Below, in pieces: positions 24,409 to 35,230 of a DNA stretch of 64,000 nt (position 1 is the first letter of the stretch; every line of letters starts with the position of its first letter). The notes beneath the pieces are model-generated. The model searched no databases. It saw only the letters and a list, made by a program, of their open reading frames with translations, and was not told where the DNA came from. Made by a program: the position numbers and the translations under genes. The DNA comes from Sinomicrobium kalidii (GTDB taxonomy: Bacteria; Bacteroidota; Bacteroidia; Flavobacteriales; Flavobacteriaceae). The stretch lies in assembly GCF_021183825.1 (NCBI RefSeq), contig NZ_CP089211.1:1302001-1366000 (forward strand). The letters run 5' to 3'.

Positions 24409-24718
24409 AGTTCAATCGGGTTAAATAGTTGTACTGCTAAAGAAAAACGAAATTATGAAATTTAGCAGTTCAAAAGAACCCTCTTTCCCGCAATTCACAA
24501 ATTTTTACCGGACACCCGAAATATAAGTCATTCATTACGGATATGGCCTATCAATTAAACCTTCCCTGCCAAAAAAGAAAAGGTTTTATCCCCGTATTAT
24601 CCGCATTTCCTAAAAAGATTTGTCGCAGCTCATGAACTATGGTAAAAAAAATGTATTTTTATATTGTCATAAAGACCATAAGATTAAAATACAAGAACAC
24701 CGGAAAAACCACCAGGAC
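24409..24718. other. Intergenic stretch between LysE and sialate O-acetylesterase genes
   Basis: About 310 bp between divergent genes, which should contain both promoters. I see no clear TAnnTTTG box, hairpin or repeat. The in-frame upstream ATG at 24620 would give the esterase an unlikely basic N-terminus. Confidence 0.4.
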
Positions 24719-26653
24719 ATGAATAAATTCACCATAGCACTTATTGTTTTTTTCTTCATTCAACCTACCCTGTCATCTGCACAGGTAAAACTTCCCCGCC
24801 TTATCAGCGACGGCATGGTCCTTCAAAGGGACAGGGAAATAAAGGTCCGGGGCCGGGCCGCTCCCCATGAGGCGGTAAAACTGACCTTCAGAAATAACAC
24901 CTATAACACCAAAGCAGACAGCCGGGGCAACTGGAGCATTCCGCTACCGGCACAGAATGCCGGAGGACCTTATAAAATGATCTTTGAAGCCAGCAACCGG
25001 ATAGTGTTGAACAACATCGTATTCGGAGATGTATGGGTTTGCTCCGGGCAGTCCAACATGGAGCTCACCATGGAAAGGGTCAGAGAAAAATATGCGAAAA
25101 TCATCCAACAGGCGGAAAACCCGGATATCCGGCAGTTCCTTGTTCCGGACCAATATGACTTCAAAGAGGAGCACCGTGACCTGGACGGCGGACAATGGCA
25201 AAGTGCCACCCCGGAAAATGTTCTCGGTTTTTCGGCAGTAGCTTATTTCTTTGCCCGGGAACTTTACGAAAAACACAAAGTACCCATAGGTCTTATTAAT
25301 GCCGCTCTTGGCGGTTCTCCGGTTGAAGCCTGGATGAGCGAGGAAACACTGAAACCGTTCCCTTATGCCTATGAGGAACTCCAGAAATTCAAGGATGACA
25401 AGCTTATTGATAATATAACAAAAGAAGACAGCATCCGTACCGCCCAATGGTATGGCCAACTCAACGCCAAAGACCTAGGGTTGAAAGATCAGCCTTACTG
25501 GCATGAAAAGGATATACGGGACGAAAACTGGAACTCCATGAAGATCCCCGGCTATTGGGCAGACGAACCGGGGGGAAATAAAAACGGTGTGGTTTGGTTC
25601 CGGAAAGAAGTAAATATTCCCGCATCAATGACCGGTAAACCGGCCAGCTTATGGCTGGGGCGTATCGTAGACCAGGACTTTGCCTACATAAACGGGCAGC
25701 AGGTAGGCAGTACCGGCTACCAATACCCTCCCCGCAAGTATGCTGTTGCACCGGGTATCCTGGATGAAGGCCGTAATGTTATAGCCGTAAGGGTTATCAA
25801 TAGCAGCGGAAAAGGCGGGTTTGTGACTGACAAGCCCTATTTCCTGGCTGTACAGGATGATACGATAGACCTGAAAGGTTTATGGAAATACAAAACAGGG
25901 GCTTCGATGCCCCCTTTAAAAGGCCCGACCTTTATACGCTGGAAACCGGGAGGTTTATACAACAAAATGATCGCCCCTTTACTCAATTATACCATTAAGG
26001 GCGTGATCTGGTACCAGGGGGAATCCAATACGGGAAACCCTTCCAATTACGATAAAACCTTTCCGGCCATGATTCGCAACTGGAGAACGGAATGGAAACA
26101 GGGTGATTTTCCGTTCCTATACGTGCAACTAACCAACTTCATGAAAGAAACCACGACTCCGACAGCAAGCAACTGGGCCGAATTAAGGCAAAAACAATTA
26201 AACACTTTGGCGCTTCCCAATACCGGAATGGCCGTGATCATAGATCTCGGTGAATGGAACGACATCCACCCGCTCAACAAGGCCGATGTAGGAAAACGAC
26301 TGGCCCTGCTGGCCCGGAAGATCGCTTACGGTGAAAAGAACATTACCGCTTCCGGCCCTCTGCCCGAAAAAGCCGATTTCAGAAAAGATGATATACAGAT
26401 CACCTTCAGAAACACGGGAAAAGGACTAACCACCCGAAACGGTAAGGCACCCGATTATTTTTCCATTTCATCCGACGGAAAAAACTTTGTCTGGGCAAAG
26501 GCCGAAATAACCGGGAAGAATACGATCAGGGTATGGAACGATTCGGTATCCAGTCCGGTAGTGGTACGCTATGCCTGGGCCGATAATCCCGTTTCGGCCA
26601 ACCTGTATTCAAAAAACGGGCTTCCGGCCAGTCCTTTCGAATTGAGGAAGTAA
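24719..26653 (+). CDS. Sialate O-acetylesterase family protein (SGNH hydrolase)
   Basis: The 644-residue exported enzyme starts with a signal peptide (MNKFTIALIVFFFIQPTLSSAQ). SGNH motifs are VWVCSGQSNMELTM (nucleophile Ser), KGVIWYQGESNTGNP and the C-terminal LGEWNDIHPLNKADVGKR with the Asp/His pair. A galactose-binding jelly-roll domain is inserted (WNSMKIPGYWADEPGG ... VVWFRKEVNIP ... RNVIAVRVINSSGKGG). It would remove O-acetyl groups from sialic acids or acetylated plant glycans. The start at 24719 places the signal peptide first. Confidence 0.92.
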   Translation: MNKFTIALIVFFFIQPTLSSAQVKLPRLISDGMVLQRDREIKVRGRAAPHEAVKLTFRNNTYNTKADSRGNWSIPLPAQNAGGPYKMIFEASNRIVLNNIVFGDVWVCSGQSNMELTMERVREKYAKIIQQAENPDIRQFLVPDQYDFKEEHRDLDGGQWQSATPENVLGFSAVAYFFARELYEKHKVPIGLINAALGGSPVEAWMSEETLKPFPYAYEELQKFKDDKLIDNITKEDSIRTAQWYGQLNAKDLGLKDQPYWHEKDIRDENWNSMKIPGYWADEPGGNKNGVVWFRKEVNIPASMTGKPASLWLGRIVDQDFAYINGQQVGSTGYQYPPRKYAVAPGILDEGRNVIAVRVINSSGKGGFVTDKPYFLAVQDDTIDLKGLWKYKTGASMPPLKGPTFIRWKPGGLYNKMIAPLLNYTIKGVIWYQGESNTGNPSNYDKTFPAMIRNWRTEWKQGDFPFLYVQLTNFMKETTTPTASNWAELRQKQLNTLALPNTGMAVIIDLGEWNDIHPLNKADVGKRLALLARKIAYGEKNITASGPLPEKADFRKDDIQITFRNTGKGLTTRNGKAPDYFSISSDGKNFVWAKAEITGKNTIRVWNDSVSSPVVVRYAWADNPVSANLYSKNGLPASPFELRK

Positions 26654-26841
26654 CATCTTTCACCTTTCAACAACCAATGGGTTACAACATCATTCAGAAC
26701 TCATAAAATGAACTGCATAGCAGTTCTCTTCTTCAGCATAAATACGGTTTTCTTCTCCCGGAGAAACCCGGAAAAAATGCTGGTTTCGCTTTTGGACAAT
26801 GTAAGGCCGCCTGCAACAGAACAGACCAACGGGAGGTTGTT

Positions 26842-28194
26842 TTACCCTCCGATCTGCCCGCCGTTGATCTTGTTGTAAATGCCTACTACCCTGCCATCGG
26901 TAAGGCTGGCCACAAAACAGCTTACCCCCAGCAGACAACTGTATTCGGAAGTAAATCCCTGCAAATATTTTTCGGGGATCAGGTTAAGCACAAGCTCATC
27001 ATAGTGCGTATCCTCTCCTTTTAGCTTATGAAGGGCTGCCTTGCAGAATACTTCCAGAAGCTTCTCGACAATGGCATATCCGGAGATTTCCTTTTCGGTG
27101 ACTTCCTTCGACTTATATATCTTTTCGATACTGAGCTTTATAATATCGTTCACCTGGGCGGTATACCTGCACTTATCCAGCAGCGATGCGGAAAATTCCC
27201 CTTTTAATATGGCTTCTTCATACGCTGTAAACACTCTTGCGGCTTCCCCGATAAGGGTATTGATGGCCAGTGCACGGAGATAACTGATCCGGTCTTCCCT
27301 GGTCTTTAATTCTCCGTACTTCCCGGTATTGATACTGTCTTTCACGAGTTTAATGAGGTATTCCAGGGCGTATTCCTCTTCTATCAACCCGAGGTTAATG
27401 CCATCTTCAAAATCGATGATCGTATAGCAGATGTCATCGGCAGCTTCCACAAGAAAAGCAAGCGGGTGCCGGGCATAGGAAATGTCGTCTCCGCTCCGGG
27501 TCTGTATAAGGTTGAGTTCGGCAGCTACCTCGGCAAAAAATGCTTTTTCTGACTGGAAAAACCCGAATTTCTTATCGGCTATATGTCTCGTCGGCTTTTT
27601 CGGCAGGGATTCCTTCGGATATTTGGTAAATGCCCCAAGTGTGGCATAACTGAGCCTCAGACCTCCTTTTACCCCGTCCCGGCTCTCGGTGAGTATTTTA
27701 AAACCATTGGCATTCCCTTCAAAATCGGTAAGGTCCTGGTATTGCTTCGGGCTGAGCAACGTTTTGTATTTTGCCCCTTCCCCGCCTTTAAAAAAGGCCC
27801 CTATGGCTTTCTCTCCGCTATGTCCGAAAGGCGGATTACCGATGTCATGCGCGAGTGCCGCGGCAGCCACTATAGCCCCGAAATCGTTAAAACGGTAGCC
27901 GTGCACTTCCTTCAGGTAAGGATGTTTTTCCAGTATTTTTTTGCCGACTATCCTCCCCAGGCTACGACCCACTACTGAAACTTCCATGCTATGGGTAAGC
28001 CGGGTGTGTACAAAATCGGTTTTGGACAACGGGATCACCTGTGTCTTGTCCTGCAAACTGCGGAAGGAGGAGGAAAATATGATACGATCATAATCCACCT
28101 CAAACCCCAAACGGGTCTCTTCCTGTTCTTTTCGCAATCGTTTGTTGGTATCGCCCTGTCTTCTGAGGGATAAAAGTTCTTCCCACTGCATCAT
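26842..28194 (-). CDS. dgt: Deoxyguanosinetriphosphate triphosphohydrolase
   Basis: The 450-residue protein has the HD-domain metal site: HTRLTHSMEV at about 63-72, then ALAHDIGNPPFGHSGE at about 113-128. The N-terminal RLRKEQEETRLGFEVDYDRI and FSSSFRSLQDKTQV are typical of dNTPases. It hydrolyses dGTP (and perhaps other dNTPs) to the nucleoside and triphosphate, keeping nucleotide pools balanced; the ribonucleotide reductase genes lie close by. It overlaps the RDD gene by 4 bp. Confidence 0.95.
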   Translation of the reverse strand: MMQWEELLSLRRQGDTNKRLRKEQEETRLGFEVDYDRIIFSSSFRSLQDKTQVIPLSKTDFVHTRLTHSMEVSVVGRSLGRIVGKKILEKHPYLKEVHGYRFNDFGAIVAAAALAHDIGNPPFGHSGEKAIGAFFKGGEGAKYKTLLSPKQYQDLTDFEGNANGFKILTESRDGVKGGLRLSYATLGAFTKYPKESLPKKPTRHIADKKFGFFQSEKAFFAEVAAELNLIQTRSGDDISYARHPLAFLVEAADDICYTIIDFEDGINLGLIEEEYALEYLIKLVKDSINTGKYGELKTREDRISYLRALAINTLIGEAARVFTAYEEAILKGEFSASLLDKCRYTAQVNDIIKLSIEKIYKSKEVTEKEISGYAIVEKLLEVFCKAALHKLKGEDTHYDELVLNLIPEKYLQGFTSEYSCLLGVSCFVASLTDGRVVGIYNKINGGQIGG

Positions 28195-28700
28195 AGTTGT
28201 TCCGTATTATTTCCTAATTGGTCCAGTCCTTCCCGGATTTGTTTTTCTTCTTCATATTTTTTGATGTCCACTACAAAAGTCCCGGCCAGGGAATCGTGCC
28301 ATCCCCTTCCTTCGCTGCCCAGAAAGGAAAATGCATCGAACGGGATAAACCGGCAGATACTCCGGATAAACACTTCATCCGGGGTGGCTTTCTTTTCTCC
28401 TTTGTTAATAACCCGGGTATTGGTAATAAACTTCCCTATGGTCCTCCCGGTTATACTCTCAATAGCGGTATAATAAACCAGGCTGACGAGTATCCCGAAA
28501 AGAAGTTCCTCCACAGCCGTCATATTTTCAATAAAACGGAGAAAGCCTCCCATGCCGAACATATCGGCCAGGATAAAAGACAGTATTCCGAGCAAAAAGG
28601 TCAGGATATAGATCACGATCCGGTCTATAATCAGGTTGGCCAGGCGCTTTCCCTTGCTGGCATATACCTTTTCCGGAAGGTAATAGTATTTTTTTTGCAT
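28191..28700 (-). CDS. RDD family membrane protein
   Basis: The 169-residue protein starts at MQKKYYYLPEKVYASKGKRL. The RDD signature appears as RLANLIIDRIVIYILTF, then an ESITGRTIGKFITNTRVI loop, with about three membrane helices and a soluble tail. RDD proteins are thought to be transporters, some of them for sodium export. Its stop overlaps the dgt start codon, so the two are coupled. Confidence 0.88.
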   Translation of the reverse strand: MQKKYYYLPEKVYASKGKRLANLIIDRIVIYILTFLLGILSFILADMFGMGGFLRFIENMTAVEELLFGILVSLVYYTAIESITGRTIGKFITNTRVINKGEKKATPDEVFIRSICRFIPFDAFSFLGSEGRGWHDSLAGTFVVDIKKYEEEKQIREGLDQLGNNTEQL

Positions 28701-28896
28701 AGGCAATCACATATTCGGCCCTCTTCAGTTCCGACACCATATAGAGACCGGAAAGTTAGTAAATAGGTACAAAAACCGGAGACAAAAGGCCCCGAAACTT
28801 TTAATTTTTTCCCATCCGGCATTTCAAACCCCGAAAAAGCCAATGAAACGGCCTTTCCGGGGTTGCAAATATCTTCAGATTCGGGTTAATCATATG

Positions 28897-31344
28897 TTAC
28901 GACCCGCACATCAGGCAATCGTCATCTTCACTTTCACGTGATTTGGCGAGCATTTCCTTTAATTCCTCGGGAGTCAGCGGATCTACGGCCACCGGGGCGT
29001 TTTTCCCCGAGTTCTGTACCACGGTAGCTGCTTCTGCGGGTACTTCAGCCTGTTTGGGCTGAGGCGCCTCTTTTTTACTGTTGTCCAGCGTAAATTTAAT
29101 GGCATCTACGGCCGATTTGGTCCTGAGGTAATACATTCCTGTCTTGAGCCCGCTCTTCCAGGCATAGAAATGCATGGAGGTGAGTTTCGCGTAGTTGGCG
29201 TTTTCCATAAACAGGTTCAGGGATTGTGACTGATCTATAAAATACCCCCTTTGACGGGACATGTCGATAATGTCTTTCATGCTCAGTTCCCATACGGTTT
29301 TATACAGGTCCTTGATCTCCTGCGGAATACCCTCTATATGTTGTATGGAACCGTTGGCACGCATCAGTTCCTGTTTAAGGTCTTCCGTCCACAGGCCGAG
29401 ATCTACCAGGTCTTCCAGCAGGTGCTTGTTCACCACGATAAATTCTCCGGACAGTACTCTTCGGGTATAAATATTAGAGGTGTAGGGTTCGAAGCATTCA
29501 TTGTTCCCGAGAATCTGTGAAGTAGACGCCGTTGGCATGGGAGCTACAAGCAGGGAATTCCGCACCCCGTGTTTTACCACGTCCTTACGCAGTTTGGCCC
29601 AGTTCCATCTTCCGCTCAGTTCTTCATCCTTTATGCCCCAAAGGTTGTATTGGAATTCTCCTTTGGAGATCGGTGATCCTTTGAAGGATTCGTAAGGCCC
29701 TTCTTCCCTGGCCATCTCCATGGAAGCGGTGACGGCAGCGAAATAAATGGTTTCAAAAATCTCCTGATTCAATGTTTTGGCCTCATCAGAGGTGAATGGC
29801 ATCCTCAGGCGGATAAAAGTATCGGCCAGACCTTGTACACCCAGGCCAATGGGACGGTGACGGAAGTTGGAATTTTCGGCTTCCTTCACCGGGTAATAGT
29901 TCCTGTCGATAACCCTGTTAAGGTTTCGCGTCACACGTTTGGTAACCTTGAAGAGTTCCTTATGATCGAACTCCTTGCCCTTGATGAACATGGGCAGTGC
30001 TATAGACGCCAGGTTACATACGGCAACCTCATCGGGAGAGGTGTATTCCAGTATTTCGGTACAGAGGTTGGAAGAGCGTATGGTCCCCAGATTCTTCTGG
30101 TTGGATTTCCGGTTGGCCGCATCCTTGTAAAGCATGTAAGGGGTTCCCGTCTCTATCTGTGATTCGAGTATTTTTTCCCAGAGCTCCCTGGCCTTTACGG
30201 TTTTTCTTCCTTTTCCGGCGGCTTCGTATTCTTCGTATTTCTTCTCAAATTCCTCGCCGTAGCTGTCATACAGTCCGGGGCATTCGTTCGGGCACATCAG
30301 TGTCCAGCTGTCGTTCTGTTCCACCCTTTTCATGAACAGGTCGGATATCCACATGGCGTAGAACAGATCGCGTGCACGCATTTCCTCTTTTCCGTGATTT
30401 TTCTTCAGGTCGAGGAAATCAAGGATATCGGCATGCCAGGGCTCCACATAGATGGCAAAGCTCCCTTTCCGTTTACCGCCTCCCTGGTCTACATAACGGG
30501 CAGTATCGTTAAACACACGGAGCATGGGCACTATACCGTTGGATGTTCCGTTTGTTCCGGCTATATAACTTCCCGTGGCACGTATGTTATGGATAGACAA
30601 CCCGATCCCCCCGGCAGACTGCGAGATCTTGGCTGTTTGCTTCAGGGTATCGTAAATGCCGTCAATACTGTCGTCTTTCATGGCCAGCAAAAAGCAGGAC
30701 GACATCTGCGGTTTCGGTGTTCCGGAATTAAACAGTGTGGGCGTAGCGTGTGTAAAGTATTTTTTGGACATGAGTTCGTAGGTTTCTACAACGCTGTCCA
30801 TATCGTCAAGATGGATACCAACGGCCACACGCATCAGCATGTGTTGCGGACGCTCGGCAATTTTTCCGTTAAGTTTCAGCAGGTAGGACCGTTCAAGGGT
30901 TTTGAACCCGAAATAGTCGTATCCGAAATCCCGGTTGTAAATAATGGTGGAATCCAGTTTTTCGGCATTATCCTGAACAACCTTAAAAACTTCATCAGAC
31001 AGCAGCGGTGCTTTTTTACCTGTTCGCGGATTGACGTAATGGTAAAGGTCTGCCATGGTCTCCGAAAAGGACTTCTTGGTATTCTTATGAAGGTTGGACA
31101 CTGATATCCTCGCCGCAAGCTTGGCATAGTCCGGATGTGTGGTGGTCATGGTGGCCGCAATTTCGGCAGCCAGGTTATCCAGTTCCGACGTGGTTACGCC
31201 GTCATACAGCCCCTCTATGACCCGCATGGCCACTTTTACGGGGTCCACCAGGGGATTCAGCCCGTAACACAATTTTCTGACCCTTGCCGTGATCTTGTCG
31301 AACATCACGGGCTCTTTTCTGCCGTCTCTTTTAATTACATACAT
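28897..31344 (-). CDS. nrdA: Ribonucleoside-diphosphate reductase, alpha subunit (class Ia)
   Basis: The 815-residue protein has an N-terminal ATP-cone ([20 protein letters not shown], residues 1-90) that senses dATP. The ten-stranded barrel contains the active-site Cys in [12 protein letters not shown] and the [10 protein letters not shown] motif (Asn-x-Cys-x-Glu), with the Tyr region [12 protein letters not shown] further on. The C-terminal redox tail ends DDDCLMCGS. It reduces NDPs to dNDPs with NrdB. The tail is preceded by a low-complexity Pro/Ala/Glu linker. nrdB lies 105 bp upstream on the same strand. Confidence 0.97.
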   Translation of the reverse strand: MYVIKRDGRKEPVMFDKITARVRKLCYGLNPLVDPVKVAMRVIEGLYDGVTTSELDNLAAEIAATMTTTHPDYAKLAARISVSNLHKNTKKSFSETMADLYHYVNPRTGKKAPLLSDEVFKVVQDNAEKLDSTIIYNRDFGYDYFGFKTLERSYLLKLNGKIAERPQHMLMRVAVGIHLDDMDSVVETYELMSKKYFTHATPTLFNSGTPKPQMSSCFLLAMKDDSIDGIYDTLKQTAKISQSAGGIGLSIHNIRATGSYIAGTNGTSNGIVPMLRVFNDTARYVDQGGGKRKGSFAIYVEPWHADILDFLDLKKNHGKEEMRARDLFYAMWISDLFMKRVEQNDSWTLMCPNECPGLYDSYGEEFEKKYEEYEAAGKGRKTVKARELWEKILESQIETGTPYMLYKDAANRKSNQKNLGTIRSSNLCTEILEYTSPDEVAVCNLASIALPMFIKGKEFDHKELFKVTKRVTRNLNRVIDRNYYPVKEAENSNFRHRPIGLGVQGLADTFIRLRMPFTSDEAKTLNQEIFETIYFAAVTASMEMAREEGPYESFKGSPISKGEFQYNLWGIKDEELSGRWNWAKLRKDVVKHGVRNSLLVAPMPTASTSQILGNNECFEPYTSNIYTRRVLSGEFIVVNKHLLEDLVDLGLWTEDLKQELMRANGSIQHIEGIPQEIKDLYKTVWELSMKDIIDMSRQRGYFIDQSQSLNLFMENANYAKLTSMHFYAWKSGLKTGMYYLRTKSAVDAIKFTLDNSKKEAPQPKQAEVPAEAATVVQNSGKNAPVAVDPLTPEELKEMLAKSRESEDDDCLMCGS

Positions 31345-31449
31345 ACCGCTACTGTTTTTGGTTAAATATTTTTCATAATGATTTACTTCTCTTAAGTTTC
31401 GGAAACTGTCCTACTCATTACCTGAACAAATACACTCCGTAATATTCTT

Positions 31450-32436
31450 TTAAAAATCGGCGTCGAAGCTGATTTTCTGCGACTCGTCGTCCTTGTCTTT
31501 GTTGAGTACCCCGGCTTTCTGGTATTCGGACACCCTTTTTTCAAAGAAATTGGTTTTCCCCTGCAGGGATATCATATCCATAAAGTCGAACGGATTGGTT
31601 GAGTTGTACACTTTCTCACATTCCAGTTCCACGAGCAGTCTGTCCGTTACAAATTCGAGGTATTGCGTCATCAGTTTGGCATTCATCCCGATAAGGCTCA
31701 CGGGGAGGGACTCGGTGACAAACTCCCTTTCTATGTCGAGCGCGTCTACAATGATCTCTTTTATACGTTCTTTGGATACCTTGTTCACCAGGTGATTATT
31801 GTGCAGATGTACGGCAAAATCGCAATGCATTCCCTCATCTCTCGATATCAATTCATTGGAAAATGTAAGCCCGGGCATCAACCCTCTTTTCTTCAGCCAG
31901 AAAATGGAACAGAATGCCCCGGAGAAGAATATCCCCTCTACGGCCGCAAAAGCAATAAGCCGCTCGGCAAAAGAGTCGGATTCGATCCATCGCAGTGCCC
32001 AATCCGCCTTTTTCTTGATCGCAGGAAACACCTCTAAGGCCCTGAACAACCGGTCCCGTTCTTCTTCTTCCTTCACATAGGTATCGATCAACAGGGAATA
32101 GGTTTCCGAATGAATGTTCTCCATCATGATCTGGAAACCATAAAAGAATTTCGCTTCGGAATACTGGACTTCATTCACAAAGTTTTCGGCGAGATTCTCG
32201 TTGACAATTCCGTCAGAAGCGGCAAAGAACGCCAGAATGTGCTTAATAAAATAACGCTCGTCGTCATTGAGTTTGTTGTTCCAGTCGTTCAGGTCCTGGT
32301 GCAGGTCAATTTCCTCTGCGGTCCAGAAACACGCTTCCTGCTTTTTGTACCATTCCCATATATCGTGGTGCTGGATCGGAAAAATGACAAACCTGTCTTT
32401 ATTCTCTTGTAAAATGGGCTCCGTTGTAACTGACAT
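31450..32436 (-). CDS. nrdB: Ribonucleoside-diphosphate reductase, beta subunit (class Ia)
   Basis: The 328-residue ferritin-like protein houses the diiron-tyrosyl cofactor. Metal ligands and the radical Tyr are seen in [16 protein letters not shown] (eukaryote-like order, Tyr present) and [16 protein letters not shown]. The C-terminal tail ends ISFDADF, the type that docks into the alpha subunit. It is the first gene of an nrdB-nrdA unit. Confidence 0.97.
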   Translation of the reverse strand: MSVTTEPILQENKDRFVIFPIQHHDIWEWYKKQEACFWTAEEIDLHQDLNDWNNKLNDDERYFIKHILAFFAASDGIVNENLAENFVNEVQYSEAKFFYGFQIMMENIHSETYSLLIDTYVKEEEERDRLFRALEVFPAIKKKADWALRWIESDSFAERLIAFAAVEGIFFSGAFCSIFWLKKRGLMPGLTFSNELISRDEGMHCDFAVHLHNNHLVNKVSKERIKEIIVDALDIEREFVTESLPVSLIGMNAKLMTQYLEFVTDRLLVELECEKVYNSTNPFDFMDMISLQGKTNFFEKRVSEYQKAGVLNKDKDDESQKISFDADF

Positions 32437-32657
32437 CGTTTCTCGTTTTTAGGAAGTTAATATTTTTTGAATGGGGTAGGTTGGGACTAACAAAGATTGC
32501 AAAATGTCGTTAGAAATGAAAGCCGAAACCCCTGGTCTGACACAAAAGTTTTTAACAGTACCTGTTGAAATGTTTCCCAAACAACACTTCACACAAAACA
32601 CACAAGAATCTAAAAATCAGAATATTAAAACTTAGCACTATTTATCTCAATAAATAA

Positions 32658-32665
32658 CAAAGATA
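32658..32665 (-). promoter_or_regulatory. -7 box TATCTTTG upstream of nrdB
   Basis: A perfect TAnnTTTG on the minus strand, predicting a leader of about 215 nt before nrdB. No matching TTG is found at the usual distance, so support is partial. I see no clear NrdR box pair or riboswitch in 32437-32824. Confidence 0.35.
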
Positions 32666-32824
32666 GTGACAAAGCCCTTGTTTTAAAGGTGAAAGCAAAG
32701 ATTTATCTTAAAAAAATAACGCTGGAGGGACAGGCATAAAATTCCGGGGATTCACAGCCGGAAAAACCTAAAAAAGATATTTTTAACCGACCAACTTTTG
32801 GGGTCCGGTCCAGAATGCCGTTTT

Positions 32825-33394
32825 TCACTTTTCAAGTTTTCCGGCCACTTCTTCCAGTTCCCTGTACCAGTCTTCCCCGAATTTACGGATCAGGGCTTCC
32901 TTTGTAAATTTATAAACGGGCACCTGTAATTCCTTGCCCAGTGTGCAGGCATCGTCACAAATATGCCACTTGTGATAGTTCACGGCGGCAAATTCCGAAT
33001 ACGCTTTGACCCTCACCGGGTACAAATGGCAGGAAATCGGCTTTTTCCAGGATATCTCGCCCTTGTTACAAGCCTGCTCTATACCGCAAAACGCGGTTCC
33101 CTTATCACCAAAAGTAACATATGCACATTCAGAACCATTGACCAGCGGGGTTTCCCATTCGCCGTCTTCACCCTTAATAAAAGTCCCCTGTGCTTCAATC
33201 GCGGCAATGCCTTCTTTTCGCAGAAAGGGTTTTACTTTGGGATATATCGCTTCCAGCACGGCCGTTTCTTCGTCTTCCAACGGCGCCCCGGCATCGCCGT
33301 CCACACAACACGCCCCTTTGCAGGCCGACAGGTTGCACACAAAATCTTCTTCAATGATCTCTTCGGATACTATGGTTTTCCCTAACTGAAACAT
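32825..33394 (-). CDS. DUF3109 family cysteine-rich protein
   Basis: The 189-residue protein has multiple cysteines arranged as CNLSACKGACC at about 20-30, a C-x-n-C pair around AFCGIEQACN, HLYP in ISCHLYPVRV and CDDACTLG. The order is that of DUF3109 (YkgJ-like), which probably binds a metal or Fe-S cluster. Function is unknown. A TATCTTTG box lies only 5 bp before the start codon, so the mRNA may be leaderless. Confidence 0.88.
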   Translation of the reverse strand: MFQLGKTIVSEEIIEEDFVCNLSACKGACCVDGDAGAPLEDEETAVLEAIYPKVKPFLRKEGIAAIEAQGTFIKGEDGEWETPLVNGSECAYVTFGDKGTAFCGIEQACNKGEISWKKPISCHLYPVRVKAYSEFAAVNYHKWHICDDACTLGKELQVPVYKFTKEALIRKFGEDWYRELEEVAGKLEK

Positions 33395-33398
33395 GCTG

Positions 33399-33406
33399 CA
33401 AAGATA
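33399..33406 (-). promoter_or_regulatory. -7 box TATCTTTG abutting the DUF3109 start codon
   Basis: The box ends 5 bp before the ATG, so a start site about 5 nt downstream falls on the start codon itself. No other Met is available near the N-terminus. Confidence 0.4.
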
Positions 33407-33582
33407 GCATTATTTGTGATTGGCCATCCGTCCCGGCCGATAATCCGGAAACTTCTGTTACCCCCGTCACCGAAGCATACATTTACATAACATTCTCCTA
33501 ACGTTAAATTAGCTATAACATAGGCAGATAGCACAGATTATTTTTCCTATTTTAGCACCGTTTTTTGCCAAAGACCCGAAAC

Positions 33583-34374
33583 ATGAAAAAAATATTATTC
33601 TTTTTATTAGTGTCTATGATAGCTACCGGAGCTGTGGAAAAAGTTACTGCCCAGGAAGGGCAGGGCTTTATAAAAAACAGGGTAATTGCTCATCGCGGAG
33701 CATTTAAGAACGCCGGTTATCCGGAAAATTCGCTGGCTTCCCTGAACCGGGCCATTGAACTGGGGTGCGAAGGTTCCGAGTTCGACGTATGGATGACGGC
33801 CGACAGCGTACTTGTAGTAAATCACGATGCGGATTTTATGGGCATGCACATCGAAACGTCCACGTATAAGGAACTTCTGCAAAAACAGTATCCCAACGGG
33901 GAAAATATCCCGACGGCAGAGGAATATATAAGGGAAGGCATGAAACAGCATCGCACCAAACTCATCTTCGAAATAAAACCTTCCAGAAAAAGCAGGGAGC
34001 ACGGCCTTAAACTCGCGGAAAAAGCCGTTGCCCTGGTACATCAACGCAATGCACAGGACTGGGTGGATTACATCAGCTTTGACTACGACATCTGTAAAAG
34101 GGTGATGGCGCTGGACCCGGATGCCAATGTTGCTTACCTCAACGGGGACCTTGCTCCTGCCGAACTGAAAAAAGACGGTTTTTTCGGTCTGGATTATTCC
34201 CTGAAGGTCATGAAAAAACACCCGGAATGGATAAAACAGGCAAAAACGGCCGGACTTACCGTTAATGTATGGACAGTCAATAAAAAGGAAGACATGGAAT
34301 GGCTTCTCCGGGAAGGGGCAGACTTTATCACAACCAACGAACCGGAATTATTGCTGGAGCTTGTAAAAAAATAG
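33583..34374 (+). CDS. Glycerophosphodiester phosphodiesterase family protein
   Basis: The 263-residue protein starts with a signal peptide (MKKILFFLLVSMIATGAV). Catalytic-core motifs are VIAHRGAFKNAGYPENSLAS, then GCEGSEFDVWMTADSVLVVN with HDADF, and KLIFEIKP, giving the His/Glu/Asp metal site of GDPD enzymes. The C-terminal AGLTVNVWTVNKKEDMEWLL and ADFITTNEPELL are typical. It would hydrolyse glycerophosphodiesters in the periplasm to glycerol-3-phosphate. Confidence 0.95.
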   Translation: MKKILFFLLVSMIATGAVEKVTAQEGQGFIKNRVIAHRGAFKNAGYPENSLASLNRAIELGCEGSEFDVWMTADSVLVVNHDADFMGMHIETSTYKELLQKQYPNGENIPTAEEYIREGMKQHRTKLIFEIKPSRKSREHGLKLAEKAVALVHQRNAQDWVDYISFDYDICKRVMALDPDANVAYLNGDLAPAELKKDGFFGLDYSLKVMKKHPEWIKQAKTAGLTVNVWTVNKKEDMEWLLREGADFITTNEPELLLELVKK

Positions 34375-34476
34375 CCTGCCGTTCCGCTATCTTCGTTTTA
34401 TTTTTTCACGTAAAGCAAAAATACTGTTACCATTAAAATTTTCTGACGGATTTCCCGTTTATCCGCCGGATATGAT

Positions 34477-34484
34477 TACTTTTG
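34477..34484 (+). promoter_or_regulatory. -7 box TACTTTTG of the marC-like gene
   Basis: A perfect TAnnTTTG placed so that the mRNA starts about 20 nt before the ATG at 34513. No strong -33 box is visible. Confidence 0.45.
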
Positions 34485-34512
34485 CCATCATTTTTTTTAA
34501 CTTGCTGCTGCT

Positions 34513-35085
34513 ATGAGTTTTAGCGTAAAGGAAATTATAACCGCCACCATGGTATTGTTTGCGGTAATCGACATTATAGGGAGCATTCCCATCATTATCG
34601 GTCTCCGGGAAAAAGTAGGCCACATTCAGTCGGAAAAAGCCTCGGTCATTGCAGGGATCATCATGATAGCTTTTCTCTTTGTGGGCGAAAAAATACTCAG
34701 CCTTATCGGTATTGATGTTTATTCTTTTGCCGTAGCGGGTTCATTCGTTCTTTTTTTCCTTGCTATCGAAATGGTACTCGGCATCTCACTGTATAACGAT
34801 GAGGCTCCGGAGACCGCTTCGGTAGTTCCGCTTGCTTTTCCCCTGATCGCAGGTGCCGGAACCATGACCTCCATTTTGTCTCTGCGGGCAGAGTATCATG
34901 TGGAAAACATCATTATAGCCATCATTATCAATATTCTTTTCGTTTACATTGTCCTTAAATCTTCCAAAAAGATAGAGCGCATGCTGGGCAAGTCCGGGCT
35001 GGGGGTTATCCGGAAGATTTTCGGTGTGGTCTTGCTGGCCATTGCCGTAAAATTGTTTGCCAGTAATGCCTCAAACCTCTTTTAA
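34513..35085 (+). CDS. MarC family integral membrane protein
   Basis: The 190-residue protein has six hydrophobic helices. Family motifs are FAVIDIIGSIPIIIGL at the N-terminus, SFVLFFLAIEMVLGI, and VPLAFPLIAGAGTMTSILSL in the middle. The function of MarC proteins is not known; an old link to antibiotic resistance has not held. The gene is probably monocistronic. Confidence 0.92.
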   Translation: MSFSVKEIITATMVLFAVIDIIGSIPIIIGLREKVGHIQSEKASVIAGIIMIAFLFVGEKILSLIGIDVYSFAVAGSFVLFFLAIEMVLGISLYNDEAPETASVVPLAFPLIAGAGTMTSILSLRAEYHVENIIIAIIINILFVYIVLKSSKKIERMLGKSGLGVIRKIFGVVLLAIAVKLFASNASNLF

Positions 35086-35198
35086 ATCTTAATCCGTACA
35101 CCTTCCATTTCGGGGCTGTGACGGCCATAGGAATGCTATATCCCTATTTTTAACCTCCTTCTAACACTGTACCCTAAAGGACGTTCTTTAAATCTTTG

Positions 35199-35206
35199 TA
35201 CCTTTG
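35199..35206 (+). promoter_or_regulatory. -7 box TACCTTTG before the 67-aa membrane protein
   Basis: A perfect TAnnTTTG, with a predicted start near 35212 and a leader of about 18 nt. Confidence 0.45.
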
Positions 35207-35230
35207 CCTTCCGGATAAAAACACATATAC

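Noticed and set aside
24620..24718. Longer N-terminus for the sialate O-acetylesterase from the ATG at 24620
   Set aside because: It would place a basic non-conserved stretch before an obvious signal peptide starting at 24719.
26690..26938. Minus-strand ORF overlapping the dgt 3' end
   Set aside because: It is in another frame of dgt with Arg/Gln-rich random-looking sequence; no support.
32437..32824. Cobalamin riboswitch or NrdR boxes before nrdB
   Set aside because: I looked for B12-box-like or tandem NrdR palindromes and found none that are convincing; the enzyme is class Ia and does not need B12.
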